Shown here: piece by piece, positions 31,732 through 43,336 of the stretch
How the letters are laid out: every line of letters starts with the position of its first letter
How positions within the stretch are numbered: position 1 is the first letter of the stretch
NCBI GenBank assembly: GCA_033675265.1
Contig: JAUJYZ010001041.1
Location: 248,001 to 312,000, forward strand
Length of the DNA: 64,000 nt
Source: Actinostola sp. cb2023
Taxonomy: Eukaryota > Cnidaria > Anthozoa > Actiniaria > Actinostolidae
Direction of reading: 5' to 3'
Made by a program: the position numbers and the translations under genes
Notes under the pieces: generated by a model
Databases searched by the model: none
Told to the model about the DNA's origin: nothing
What the model saw: the letters and a program-made list of their open reading frames with translations, nothing else

Positions 31732-32630
31732 TCTTGGTGAATTTGCCACAGTTTTGATTATTTTGTTTTCACGACAGAGAGCAAGGTGGTATCACTGGTG
31801 AACTTTCTATTCGTTTTCTTGTTTCTCTACTCCTTGTTGGATGACTTGCCGCTGTATGTTTGATTTTTCCTTGTTCTTTTCTGATTCTTTTGTTTTCTCC
31901 TTTCTTCTCCTTTTTTCCTTCTTCTTGTTCCTTTTATTTTTTCTCTTTCTTCGCTTTTCTCTATATGTTCTTCCTAATTTAAATTTAGTTTTTCAAAGCT
32001 AACCTGCACGGCACCAATGTCTCCAGAAATTGTATTCCAATGAGATGAGCGATTGGACAGCCACTAACTTTAACCGACTAATGCTGATTTCCACCGAGAA
32101 TCTAAATTAACACAGCGATCTTTCATTCTTCAATTAGTCTTTGTGACGAAAGTTCAGTTTCTTGTGTCTATTAGCAAACAGCGGCACCCTTTAGCTTTGA
32201 ATTAATTAAAACAACATTCGCCGCATTCATGTAAGTGGATAATCCGTATGTGAAGGCACATTTCCTGATGTTCTTCGTTCGAGGATGTCCACTTTGAACT
32301 TACAACATCCCATATGCACCTAGCAAGGAAAAGAGAAGTACTCAATTTCCACAGCATATATACCAACACTACTGAGCTCGCCTAAGTGTCTGTCGACTAC
32401 GTCACGATCAAGTAATCTGATTATCGTTCAGGGATATTATGGGATATATATATATATACTTTCAAAAAACAAGCCCGCACAGATGTTGTTTTTTTGCAGT
32501 TTTTTTTTACAGTAAAGTAGACAAATGTACAATTGCTTAAACCTGGTGCGACGTCTGATAATACTATCGTATCTTTCCTTTTTGCATCGTCCATTCATTA
32601 TCTATTGTATGAAGTCTGATAATGTTATAT
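31732..32630. other. upstream region of the receptor gene
   Basis: 31850-31975 is almost pure pyrimidine on the plus strand (purine on the transcribed strand), likely 5' UTR or promoter-proximal. A (TA)n run lies at 32443-32456. No clear TATA box at a fixed distance, no other gene. Confidence 0.4.
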
Positions 32631-32822
32631 TTAAGCTTTATAAAATGGTTTTCCATGTTTTGTGCTCTTATATCAACACGCGGGATGTTGGGAGAACACG
32701 AGAAAAGCTTTAAAATCACGAGCCTCCGGCGAGTGATTTTAAAGCTTTTCAAGTGTTCTCTCAACATCCCAAGTGTTGATATAAGAGCACAAAACATGGA
32801 AAACCATTTTATAAAGCTTTTA
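32631..32822. mobile_element. foldback MITE, arms about 90 bp, GGCGAG apex
   Basis: Near-perfect palindrome with arms containing CCATGTTTTGTGCTCTTATA and AAAGCTTTAAAATCAC. The apex is CGAGCCTCCGGCGAG (32719-32733). A trace of one arm (ATGTGCTCTTATATCA) is at 33768-33783. Confidence 0.9.
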
Positions 32823-34360
32823 TAAAATAACTGCAAGGATTTCTTTCGTATAAATACTTTATTTACGCGAGATTTTACTGATCAAATTTTCAATTCTCCT
32901 GAAAAGCGTCAGAAATCGCCCATCATCCAATCAAATCTCACGAAAGAAATCAAAATGGCAAAGCGACTCGACAACTTTCATCAGTGTGCCGTTTCCCCGT
33001 TTGGTGTTTTGACACGAAAAACGTTTTGAAGAATGCTATTTTCTGTCAGAAAATTACAGAAGAATGCTTGTTACACTTTGTTTTTGTATTCTGTGAACAC
33101 GAAACACGAAGAAAAGTGAGAAAAGCTGAGCCGAATCACGATCAATGACGAAGAGTCGTCAAACTTTCTGAAATATTTGACAACTTGATGAATGGAGCAC
33201 GAAATCAGGTAGCCAATATCCACAGTTTTTGTCGTATTTTTTAATCTTTTCATCGCTTTTCTCGACAAGAATGTATAAACGATGGACGTTTCTGAGACAT
33301 TTCAAGATATTTTTTCTCTTTGACATATTTTACTAGAGATATGAATGTTCTGGCGAACCCGCCGTGTAGCTACAAGAATCGCTCTGTTTTTACTCTTTTG
33401 TCAGTATAAATACGGCTATTTTTTCTTGATATTTTCAGTCGTACACTTGAGAAAATATATGTAGCTATATAACTTACAAAATGGTTAGTATGTGATTGAG
33501 AAAACTGAGCCGTTATATTTAGTTTTCTTCGTTATTGTGGACAACAATAAAATTGGACAATTCGTCGAGTTTGTTTCTTGCCGTGTTTGAATTCTTGCAA
33601 AATTAATTTACGGTTTAAAATCATCAAAACTCACATCTACATAGAACTTGAACTTAACTAAACAAGAAAAACTGTAATTCTATGGCTTTTGTTTAGTAAA
33701 TAAAACATGTTTGACAACAGAAAAAAATACTTTTGTGGTCGATCAAATCCACATCAAAACCATGTTTATGTGCTCTTATATCACATAGCTTTTTAGCCAA
33801 TCAGAGCGCGCGTTATATATATGTTATTTTATAAATATATATATATACGGGCTCAGAAAAATGCTACGCAACTCGTAAAATATCCGCGCGTATTATCTGT
33901 CAAACCATCAAATAAGGGGTTAATTATTCCACAATTGATTTTGTGTCTTTGTTTCCTGAAGATTTTGAGCCATTTTTGCTTGGTAAAATGACGCACGAGT
34001 GGAATAATAAAAATTCTTATAATAAAAGTGTCGGGGTTGCTCGTCGTATCTCTTAGGGGTGAAAATAAGCGGTTAGGTATCTTTTAGGGTACGAAATATA
34101 TTGAACCTCCCTCTTACTTTGGTATCTTTTAGTGTCGAAAAAGAAAATCCATGTATATTAAATATAGACAATAGTCAGGTAAACAGGATGCATGTCAACA
34201 GTATTTTAATCGAATACTAAACTTTGCAAACAGTGCGCTAAGTTTATGTATGGTATCTTTTAGGGGTCAAAAACTACGTGCCACGCCCATTTTAAAAAAA
34301 ACACTTCCAGTATCTTTGAGGGGATATTTTTGAACATTTCCGACGAGCATCCCTGATTTC
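32823..34360. other. intergenic with a recurring TATCTTTTAGGGG motif
   Basis: No gene found. Between 34047 and 34325 the motif GTATCTTTTAGGGG(T) occurs five times with small changes, irregularly spaced, each followed by an A-rich stretch. The rest is unassigned AT-rich DNA. Confidence 0.45.
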
Positions 34361-34640
34361 CAAATACAGTAAATACTGTAGGGTAAACATCAATACAGTA
34401 AATACTGTAGGATAAACATCAATACAGTAAATACTGTAGGATAAACATCAATACATCTGATATTTGGAAACGTACCAGACAACAAGAAATTATATTTTCT
34501 CAGCAGAGCAGATTTTCTTCAAATTTATATTCTTTTTGACGATTCTGTGCCCTCGTAAAGCGTCATATTGGGCAATTGATATATATGAGGTCTGTTTTCT
34601 TAGAAGGTGTCTTGTTGGCGAAGCCCCATTTTGTAATAAC
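34360..34640. repeat. dispersed repeat with three 29-bp tandem units
   Basis: 34367-34455 holds three copies of ACAGTAAATACTGTAGG plus ATAAACATCAAT. The following CAGCAGAGCAGATTT and ACGATTCTGTGCCCTC sequence recurs at 58265-58420. 34560-34670 is also found inverted at 37070-37180. Confidence 0.75.
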
Positions 34641-34714
34641 AGTTCTCATATGTATCTATATTATCTTTACTATTCGTATCTTTGTTATATTGTATTTATA
34701 TTGATTTATATGTG

Positions 34715-34827
34715 AAGTTTAGAAAACGAGAGGCCGTGTTGTATCGGTGGATATAGATACGAGGCGAAGCCGAGCCGGTATCTATATACCCGATACAACA
34801 CGGCATCGAGTTTTCTAAACGACTTCT
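34715..34827. repeat. foldback hairpin, CGAGGCGAAGCCGAG apex
   Basis: Arms of about 50 bp including GCCGTGTTGTATCG, with apex CGAGGCGAAGCCGAG at 34760-34774. Related in layout to hairpins at 24.26, 56.2 and 60.6 kb. Confidence 0.85.
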
Positions 34828-35089
34828 AAAACCCAACATTCATTTAAACTGATATTTAATAATTTCCGATGGAAAAGGTTAAAGAAAATCACAAATTTGT
34901 AGGTAAGAGATGTCTGTGACACTGCGATCATGTGCACTGAACACCACAATTCGTCCCACATTTGAAAGAGATATTGTAGGTGTCAGTAGGAACCTAGAAA
35001 TATTACATTCCAAAATTGCCTATGTGAAAATCAGTGATGCTATACTAAAACTGAGACCTTTGCATACAGGCCTGTGTTTCAGGTAGTCA

Positions 35090-35215
35090 GTTCTAGAACT
35101 GATTAATGAAACATGAGTGTTCTATCACGTTTAGTTATAACAATCATGTTTATGCATGAGTGTTATAACTAAAAGTGATAGAACACTCATGTTTTATTAA
35201 TCAGTTCTATAACTA
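35090..35215. repeat. foldback hairpin, arms about 58 bp
   Basis: AGTTCTAGAACTGATTAATG ... and its inverse around an ATCATGTTTATGCATGA loop. Arms nearly perfect. Confidence 0.85.
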
Positions 35216-35329
35216 AAACCTGGCAGGTCCATGCACCTGACCAAATGGTCAGCTCCCATTGGCCTAATAGCTCATGAATTATTAATGAGTTTTAGAATGT
35301 ATTTATATTGATTTGTCTTGTATATATCT

Positions 35330-35450
35330 TAGATTAGGAATTTTGTACTTATATTATATATTTATGTTAGGACCCTAGTGAAAACCACATCTGTGATCTA
35401 GGCTTTCCTCTTTAGAGATTAAATTTATTATTATTATTATTATTATATAT
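35330..35450 (+). repeat. LINE 3' tail with (ATT)n end
   Basis: GACCCTAGTG...ATCTAGGCTTTCCTC hairpin-like 3' end followed by AGATTAAATTTATTATTATT. No coding part remains. Confidence 0.45.
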
Positions 35451-35681
35451 AATCACAGTGCCAACCTCCTTGAGATTCATCCAATTACTTCAGTTCAGGC
35501 CAAGTTAAGATCTGTATTCACCACGTAGAACTGCACTATACGATCATTGTAAGTATACCTACCAATCATGACAGAAAATAGCTTTTCCTTCGCCCTTGAG
35601 ATGTTCCGAGGACAGTTAATATAGTTGTTAAAACTAAAAGTTAGAGTTTACAAAAAAAGTAAGAGTTAAATACCGCCTTTT

Positions 35682-36130
35682 AGCCATATACATCCCTTGG
35701 AATGCATAGGGATACTTTTAAGACTTACTTTATTGTAAGCTCTTTTGTGTCATTACTTACATACATGCTCGAGGATCCAGAAACCACTGGAAACCACCTA
35801 CCGGCTTTTAACCATATACATCCCTTGGAATGCATAGGGATACTTTTAAGACTCTTAGGCCTAATGTAAACGTCGAATTTAAGTCGCGCCGATCCTATTA
35901 AAAATAAGCCTTCTCAGCAAATTATAATCACGGAACCATCATATTATTACTATCCATCAGCCTAATTAACAATAATGATAAAAATAATAAAGGTTTAATG
36001 CAGTGTATCCACAAAATTAATAGGTTCGACTGAATTAAGTTCATGGTTCGGTTTTCCGTAGGCCTTACTTTATTGTAAGCTCTTTTGTGTCATTACTTAC
36101 ATACTTGCTCGAGGATCCAGAAACCACTGG
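35682..36130 (+). repeat. partial direct duplication interrupted by a MITE
   Basis: 35690-35790 (CATATACATCCCTTGGAATG ... CTCGAGGATCCAGAAACC) is repeated as 35813-35854 plus 36065-36126; the second copy is split by the Harbinger-like MITE at 35858. The first copy therefore displays the empty insertion site. Confidence 0.85.
35858..36064. mobile_element. PIF/Harbinger-like MITE, copy 1, 207 bp
   Basis: Ends GGCCTAATGTAAACGTCGAA and a diverged GTAGGCC, flanked by TTA (35855-35857 and 36065-36067). TWA 3-bp duplications are typical of Harbinger. The empty site GACTTACTTTATTG is visible at 35722-35735. It is an inverted relative of 52140-52352. Confidence 0.85.
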
Positions 36131-36750
36131 ACTGCTCTCCAGCATGTACGATCAGAACAACCTACTTGGTGTGTCGGTAATCGATTCGTCTCGTCTCAGC
36201 TTCATCTATCGTTTGTCTTATGTTTGTCCATTTGTCTGTTGCCTTATTTAGTGACAATGGTGACAAGTTTTCAATCTAACATCTAAAACAAACTATTAGG
36301 ACAATTACGATACATTTATATCTATTTAATATAAGTGTCCCCGATTAGTATATCAGTCGTGATATGCTAGAAGTCTTTGACAATTAATAAAGTTTGTGTA
36401 CTAAAGAGACATTTTATTTTTTCCAAATTGTCGAATCATATCATTTTTAAGAGGAAATCATTTTGGTTTATACTAATTGCGGAAATAGGAAAGGCGAAAT
36501 GAAAGGAAGTCGCCGTGATAATGTTGAGTGTACCTCCTCTGTCGCCTTCCATGACCGGGAAAACGTTGGATTTTAGGTGCTTTTATTCATTAATTAATTT
36601 TCTTTTCTATTTTTCGCCAGGGTGTTTCTTTTTATAACTAAGCGCAAAAACAATTCGTGTTCGATTCTGAGTTTTGGTTTTATTTCCTCAGTACACTATA
36701 TTAAAAACAGCTTTACTAGTACGCTATGATTGGCTTAAGTTAAAGTATCT
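36131..36750. other. intergenic, no feature seen
   Basis: AT-rich; no coding or repeat structure recognised. Confidence 0.4.
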
Positions 36751-37110
36751 TTATCATAATAATCCATGAGGAAAACACAATAGAAATCACAACCGTGGAA
36801 GAGTTTGTATTTCTGATACAAAATCGGCTCGTGATTGGTTTTTTTTTGGGGGGGGGGACATTGATATATTATTTAAAATGTAGATCTCATACAACACGGA
36901 GGCGAATATTGTATCGGACTTATCATATCCACAGATGAATAAAATCTTGTTCTACTATAATTTTCAAGATACCAGTAAGTTTGGCCGAGAAAATCAAAGT
37001 TTTAGTATATGCAAATCAAGACGATTTTGTATCAAAAATACAAGCTCTTCCACGGCTATGATTTCTATTGTGTTTTCCTCATGAATTATTAATGAATATG
37101 ATAAATATAT
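36750..37110. mobile_element. MITE with about 75-bp inverted repeats
   Basis: CCATGAGGAAAACACAATAG ... GATACAAAATCG at the left is matched by its inverse at 37020-37095. The interior has a T9G10 run (36841-36858). It is followed by the inverted copy of 34560-34670. Confidence 0.8.
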
Positions 37111-37179
37111 GAGAACTGTTATTACAAAATGGGGCTTCGTCAACAAGACACCTTCTAAGAAAACAGACCTCATATAGTA

Positions 37180-37640
37180 AACGTCATTATTGCCACGTCG
37201 CGTCGACCAAAAATTCAGCCACGTCATTTGGAATGTCACTTTATTGAATTTGCTTCTGCGCAATGTTCTTGTTATTACAGCATGTACATGAAGAATAAAA
37301 CACTTTGTAACCTTCTTTTGCTTACTTGTAATTTTATTACCAACTAATTATATTATTATCTTTTCTTTGTATCTTGACATGTGTGTAAATCAAATAAAGT
37401 CTAAAACTCCCATGATCCTTCAGGATTGCACCTTTCACACTTTCCCTCTGACTAACTTATTCAAGACCCAGAAAAATAAATACACAAAGTTACTTACAGC
37501 GATGAATAGCCTTAAGGTATCATCCTAACCCAAACCAGCTTCTCCAAAATTACGATATTTTTACTTTTGTATATTCACATACAGAAGAGCATTGTCTAGT
37601 ATTTGCCAAACACGCTAGGTCAGCTGGCATCGAAAACCCC
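37180..37640. other. intergenic, no feature seen
   Basis: AT-rich sequence with an AATAAAG near 37393; no gene recognised. Confidence 0.4.
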
Positions 37641-37653
37641 AACAATCGTATGG

Positions 37654-37775
37654 CAGGGCCGTACATAACCCAAAATTCAACGGGGAACAGTACGTATTTA
37701 AAAGCAAAAAATAAATGAAAATAGTACAGTTCTCAGTACTTTTTGGTATATTTTTCGCCTTGCTAGGGGGGGCAG

Positions 37776-37818
<43 letters not shown>

Positions 37819-37841
37819 TGCCCCTGTGCCGTTCACGGCCC
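37654..37841. mobile_element. hAT-like MITE with long poly-C tract
   Basis: Begins CAGGGCCGTACATAACCC and ends ACGGCCC, flanked by CGTATGG (37647-37653 and 37842-37848), a 7-bp match extendable to 8 bp with one mismatch, as for hAT. A GGGGGGGCAGCTG run leads into about 40 C residues. Fragments are at 26575-26670 and, inverted, 60893-61013. Confidence 0.7.
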
Positions 37842-38019
37842 CGTATGGTTTTGTTTTTTTAAATTTCAACAGCTTTTGGCGCGAAAATTAATGACGCCTT
37901 AAAATCACGATCAAAAACTTAGATTCACTTTATAGAAAATGTTATCATTGTTTCTGAAAGATATTGGACAGATAGATTGAATGGCGAATAAAAATTGATC
38001 TCCTCTTATTTGTTCAAGT

Positions 38020-38390
38020 ACTGTTTAATAAACGAGCAGGAGTGTTTTATCGGGTTTTAGACCCGATCTGCGAGTTTATTGAACAGCTTCAAAAACGATA
38101 TTCCAAATAATTAATACATTTTCGGATGATTTCAGTAAGAAAACAGCAAGAAAAACACAAACATAGCAGTATCGTGTTGCTTCTAACGACTCACACATGC
38201 GCTCCGATACTACTGATACTCTCAAAAAGATCCCACATTTGAACAACGGTCCGAAAGTGTAACCAATGAGCAATCTTTCCGGACAACATATATGTCGTCC
38301 CGTTCAGGGAATTGGGAGGTCAGTGATACGACACCAATATGAGACCTTCCCTTATTAGTATTCTTTATATAAAGAATACTAATAACCAGG
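38020..38390. repeat. dispersed foldback-type repeat, copy 2
   Basis: Shares most of its length with 24225-24500 but the hairpin is shortened and its apex is missing. It has an extra segment (about 38185-38310). It ends at TATTCTTTATATAAAGAATA, a palindrome. Confidence 0.75.
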
Positions 38391-38600
38391 CCCCGGTTCC
38401 TGAAAGGCCGATTAACTTTAACCCAGGATTAGTGCTAACCCAGGGTTAACTCAGCTAACCCAGGATTAGCTAATCCTCGGTTAAATAGCTGTTCCTGAAA
38501 GCACGATTTAACCTTATTTAACCCTGGATTATCTAATCCAAGATTAACCTAGATAAACGTGGATTAAACTGGTTAAACCAGATTTTACACGTGATAATTT
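38387..38600. repeat. GGCCCCGGTT-type element with AACCCAGGATTA repeats
   Basis: Starts GGCCCCGGTTCCTGAAAGGC and contains many inverted and direct AACCCAGGATTA / TAATCCTCGGTTAA motifs. The right border is not clear. Its start resembles the end of 61014-61166. Confidence 0.55.
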
Positions 38601-38865
38601 CAAATTTGCTCGCGCACACGCGCTGTTTTTACAGGCACAGGAAGCTGTGTTTCTGTTGTAGATTCTGCGTAAAAGTAGACGTTAAAACGACTGAAGAAAA
38701 CAACTTTTGTCCTTCAAATAAACTGATTTTAGTATTCAATTTTGCTTGATTCCTATTGGCTAGCGTAGCGAAAGACTGAACACTGCACTGGCTTTCTTTG
38801 CGACGCGCGATAAATAGCGACTCAAAATTGTCTAAAAACTATATTTTTCTAAAACAAAGAGAACG

Positions 38866-39007
38866 CTATGGGATTCAAGGAAAATTCATTGGATGACTCG
38901 TGAATTCCACGTTGAATTCACTCGAAAAGGCGATATCGCACTCTATCATTTTCTCGTGAATTCAACGTGGAATTCCCTCGTCATCCAATGAATTTACCTA
39001 TAGTATT
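38866..39007. repeat. foldback hairpin, arms about 62 bp
   Basis: AAATTCATTGGATGACTCGT ... AATTCCACGTTGAATTC on both arms in inverse orientation around GGCGATATCGC. Confidence 0.88.
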
Positions 39008-39183
39008 GTAGTCTTTTCATCTGGACACCCTTTTTGAGAATGACTGTATATCAGAAGTACATAGCTAGTTATGTACTTCTGCTGTGTATCTATAACTATA
39101 ATTACTCGTGCTAGGCCAAAGGCCGCACGAGGTATAAAATACAGGCCGTATTTTTTTGTTGTTGTTGTTCGGTGTCGCGTTCT

Positions 39184-39216
39184 GCAATCGAGTGGGACTG
39201 GGAACGAGACCACGAG
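39184..39216 (+). repeat. dispersed GAGTGGGACTGGGAACGAGACC motif, copy 2
   Basis: See 15301-15334; same orientation and similar left context. A hairpin lies just upstream (39050-39082). Confidence 0.55.
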
Positions 39217-39255
39217 ACTAGGTTGCAGCGATCGACGTTGTAGCGACGTTTTGTA

Positions 39256-39546
39256 GTGTCGATCGACGAAGAAAGTCAAGTCAAGATGGTGAAGATTCGT
39301 CTTCTGTTTTTTCCTCTATATGAAAGCCTTGAATGCCTTGAAGGCCAAAGTTATAAACGATCAACATGTTATGAAAGCCTTGAAAACGACGAAAGCCAAA
39401 GTTATACTCGATCAACATGTTATGAAAGCCTTGAATGCGATGAAAGTGCGAATGCCAAAGTTATACTTATAAGCTTAAACAATGCCAAACTTATAAATTA
39501 CGATCAATATGTTATGAATGAAAGCCTTTATTATACAAACCGTTGA
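39256..39546 (+). CDS. hypothetical frame with 17-codon repeats
   Basis: A 96-codon plus-strand frame containing 2.6 copies of a 51-bp unit (39318-39458), so the peptide repeats YESLE...ESQSY...RSTC. The repeat length is a multiple of three and changes between units are partly silent, which hints at coding but may be chance. No known domain, no visible splice signals of quality. Downstream sequence (39547-40140) has short open frames of no recognisable type. Confidence 0.2.
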   Translation: MSIDEESQVKMVKIRLLFFPLYESLECLEGQSYKRSTCYESLENDESQSYTRSTCYESLECDESANAKVILISLNNAKLINYDQYVMNESLYYTNR

Positions 39547-40570
39547 TGAACTACAATCCTGGATGGCTGGAAGCAACCCACGATGTTTCCCGACGAAGGT
39601 GAAGTGGACTTTACTTTGCATTATTTGTGTCATGATCGACTCACATGAGTGTTGCTATTGTTGTCATACAAGTTTATGCTTGCTATTGCTGTGCTACCTA
39701 CCTACTTATAAGCTTAAACAGTTATGATTGTGATATATTTGAGAAAGCAAGCGAATTATCTGTCAATACTGATGAGAAGGATTCACAGTTTATATCAATA
39801 AAAACATGTAGATCACGATATGCAAAGTTTATTTATTATAACCGTATTAGATAGAAGCGAGAATAAACTTAGTTTAACTAAACAAGGTTTGGTGTGAATG
39901 GGGTATATGAATAGTAGATACAACTACCAAATACCATTAAACTACCATGCAGTTCGTGATAGAGAACCAAGCAGAATTCCAGTGAGGCGACTTACTGCTT
40001 TATATAAGAGCAGAAAAATAAGGATGCTCGAAAGAAAATACATTGCAAAAAATTGTACCCAAATCATCAAGATTCCATCTTTCACACGATATAAACCACA
40101 TACATTCAACACAAACAGTCAGCTTGGGCTATACCTGTGATTACCACTCAAATAGAAAAAGCATACTGATCTTTTGATCGTTCATGTGGTCGTTCGTGAT
40201 ACGGTGTACCCCAAGTACTCAATTGCACCAGGGCACGAGTGAGCGCTTGAACCAAGCGTCTAGTTTTATAATAACCTAATACTAATACTGTAAATATAAC
40301 CTTACCTAATACTAACCTACTAACCTAAATGACATGAGAAAGACATGTATATGCCGACCAAAAACTGTTTCTCATCGCAAAATCTAATTATTTTCCCCAT
40401 CGAATTAACATACAGGCCAAGCGATGTTGTGATATCACAAATGTAGTGTTAGCGGGTGGTAGCGGGACGAGAGGAAACGAACAACGATAACCAACAGATT
40501 AAGATATTTATAGATCACAGGATCAGCTGTTCAAAAACGGTATTGTGAAATCGAACGACAAAAACTCAAA
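39547..40570. other. intergenic, no feature seen
   Basis: Short unremarkable open frames only; a small TACTTATAAGCTTAAAC repeat (39467 and 39703). Confidence 0.4.
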
Positions 40571-40850
40571 GGCAGCAATTGGAACTCCCACATTTCATAC
40601 AAAGGCAGCAATTGGAACTCCCACATTTCATACAAAGGCAGCAATTGGAACTCCCACATTTCATACAAAGGCAGCAATTGGAACTCCCACATTTCATACA
40701 AAGGCAGCAATTGGAACTCCCACATTTCATACAAAGGCAGCAATTGGAACTCCCACATTTCATACAAAGGCAGCAATTGGAACTCCCACATTTCATACAA
40801 ACGTAGCAATTGGAACTCCCACATTTCATACAAAGGCAGCTTTGAGAATT
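40571..40850. repeat. minisatellite, eight and a half 33-bp units
   Basis: Unit GGCAGCAATTGGAACTCCCA plus CATTTCATACAAA. Copies are nearly identical; the last is partial (GGCAGCTTTGAG). Because 33 is divisible by three and the unit lacks stops, frames on both strands stay open; this is not evidence of a protein. Confidence 0.97.
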
Positions 40851-40855
40851 CATAT

Positions 40856-42604
40856 CACTCCACGAAATAATGGATTCACTAGGGATGGTAAATATGGTGC
40901 AATTGCTCACTTTTAAAGAGTAGATATAACATTAACATCGATATACGCGGCCAAATGATAAACTGCCCTCGTGAAAACTATCAAGCTAGCGGGCCGATGA
41001 GGAAACCGAGCGGGCTGCAAACACATTTACCGCCCTGCTTCTGATTGGCTGAGAATGGATCGTGCGACTGCTGTTGGCCAATCAGATTTCGTGAGGAAGC
41101 CACTCAAATGCGCGCGAGTGTCATCTGAATTCTGAAGTTAAAAAACTGTTTTCTGACGAAAAGGTTTTGCTATGGCAGAAATCATAAGTGAGGAACTTCC
41201 AAATTTTGTTATAAGTAGTAGTCAAAGTTCAGATCTAGGCCAAGAACAACTCACTGATGAAATAGAGAAAAATGCTCAGACAAAAAGTACCAAAAGAGCG
41301 ACTGAATGGGGCTTGAAAAATTTGAGAAGTGGTGCGATAAGCGAAAAATCAAGCTAAAGTCCCAAGCTTATTGATTTTAAAACCGTTTTTCCAAGCGAAC
41401 TCAAGGAGATTCTGCTAAAGTTCTACGCCGAGGTGAAAACCGAAAAAGGCCAGCCAATGACTCCAAGTGCTTTGACTGGAATAAGAGCAGCTATACATCG
41501 CCACATCACATCGCCTCCATTCAGTCATAATGTCAACATTTTGCAAGATAGTGATTTCATGTCTGCAAACAAAATGAGTTTATCTCCTTGGCTCAACCGT
41601 ATCCAAATTGTACACAACACATACCGAATAGGGGCAATAAACGTGTACCCGGGAGCATTTCAGCCCACAGCCACAACAACAAAGCGCCGCCGAATAATTA
41701 TAGACGGTGACACTGACAGTGATTAAATGACTGAGGTACAAGCACTAAGGTTGTTTTAAGAAAAAGAGTTAAGCTTATAGTTTGAAATACTTTTTCACCA
41801 TTTCAGATATCTCTATGTTTTCAAGAACAACGTTAACTATTTTAATAGTTAATACATTTGTACTGTTATTATTACACCCCCAGTTTTTAATAAGCTGAGT
41901 ATGCCCAATGATAATTCAGTAAAGTATTTTTATTTATCGGTTGTATATAAATATTTGGCCTTGTATATTGATGTTAATGATAATAACATGATTTTTGTCG
42001 GGACATATTGTTTATTTGTGTCCCTTACGCGGGCCACAAATAAACAATAGCCCTCCAAAAATCATGTTATTGTCCTATTAATGTGATCTTTTTTTCGGGC
42101 ATAATGGTTTATTTAGGCCCAATGAAGGTTATTTATGAACTTCATGGGCCTAAATAAACCATTATGCCCGAAAAAAGATCACATTTAATATCATTTATAT
42201 TTCCTAAGCCCTACATTATCAAGGATTTAGTTCAAAAGAAAGTCTAAATCTATCGAGAAGTGACTCAACTCAACTTCACCTTTGGCCATCTTGTTTAATT
42301 TTGAAGCAGCTAATTTACATTTTGACGCAGTATTATGCGGCAAATTCAGCTAATTTGCATAAACCATTCGCGCGCATGTTATGTTGACGTCACTTGCGGA
42401 CATAAATATCCTATAATGCCCTCGGCCCTCTGTTTTAAATTTCCTGACTTTACAAATGGTTTTCTTAAAATCTACATAGAAATTGTGAGTGATTTATGCC
42501 CTCTAAATCCTTGATAATTTAGGGCTTAGGTAATATAAATGTGGTATTGACCACATATTCACCATATTCACCACCCTTAGTGCAATCCATTATTTCGTGC
42601 AGTA
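40856..42604. mobile_element. CACTA-like element, 1749 bp, TAT duplication
   Basis: Left end CACTCCACGAAATAATGG, right end the inverse of the same sequence, flanked by TAT (40853-40855 and 42605-42607). The terminal G at the right is mutated to A. Ends match the 125-bp MITE at 23244. The interior holds a decayed DUF3504/Crypton-like frame (41172-41726) and three nested palindromes (41978-42077, 42085-42190, 42204-42532). Confidence 0.72.
41172..41726 (+). pseudogene. decayed DUF3504/Crypton-like (ZMYM/QRICH1-type) frame
   Basis: ATG at 41172 opens an acidic Ser/Gln-rich N-terminus, then KRATEWG, after which the expected continuation (GLEKFEKWCDKRK) is in a neighbouring frame. Similarity returns in the first frame with FPSELKEILLKFYAEVKTEK, TPSALTGIRAAIHRHITSPP and ILQDSDFMSANK. 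This is the helical SAM-like segment that precedes the tyrosine-recombinase-derived domain in Crypton-related families. An in-frame TAA at 41355-41357 and two compensating shifts show decay. The recombinase core is absent. Its position within CACTA-like ends suggests capture or nesting. Confidence 0.55.
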
Positions 42605-42607
42605 TAT

Positions 42608-43113
42608 TGAGTGCACTTAGAGTCTGGTAATGAGCTGGAGGCAAGGGGCCACTAGGGAGAGTTACAGATAGGATGATAAAGATCGATGATAAAGCTAAGA
42701 AAAAAACTTGAATCCAATTGCATACACTTTTGAAAGCACGTACGCTTTATTCAATCATATTCATGAACGTAACAACTAATATACATAACGTTTCGTGCTT
42801 TTGTCCCCCTCCACGTTTATTATCGCAATCAAATATCACTTAAGGTGATTATTCGAACACGCTCGTGTTGACGGCCGAAAATTCGGTGTGAAAGCCAATT
42901 TAATGTTTTTATTTATTTTTTAATATAATTTGTATTGTTTATTAATTTTTATCTTTTTAATTTTATTTTTTCGATGCCAATTTATTGTAATGTTGGATTT
43001 TCGTGCTGCCTTCCCTACACACTTAAACTTTCTTCCACACCGAAAACGGGGTTCCTCGGAAATAATGGTACCCACGATAGACATGATTACCAGTTATCAT
43101 TCGTGGGTCATTA
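42608..43113. other. intergenic, no feature seen
   Basis: T-rich and AT-rich stretches; no gene or repeat recognised apart from the arm of the next foldback. Confidence 0.4.
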
Positions 43114-43336
43114 GTAATAGTCCTCTTCACAGTTCCTTACGCCATCTAGAAAGGTAGCCGAGCCTTTGTATCGAAGCGAGACCAACGGTGACCTTGCAAT
43201 GATAGAGACATGTAAATAATTGTCCAAGGTGTTAAAAAAGGTCTCTATCATTGCAAGGTCACCGTTGGTCTCGCTTCGATGCAAAGGCTCGGCTACCTTT
43301 CAAGATGGCGCAGGGAACTGCACGAAGGGGACTATT
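43114..43336. mobile_element. foldback MITE, arms about 98 bp
   Basis: AGGTAGCCGAGCCTTTGTAT...CAATGATAGAGAC on both arms, inverse orientation, with a short AT-rich loop. Arms match at almost every base. Confidence 0.92.

Noticed and set aside
40531..40916. Five overlapping frames over the 33-bp minisatellite
   Set aside because: Unit length divisible by three and lack of stops in the unit keep the frames open; no codon bias or domain.
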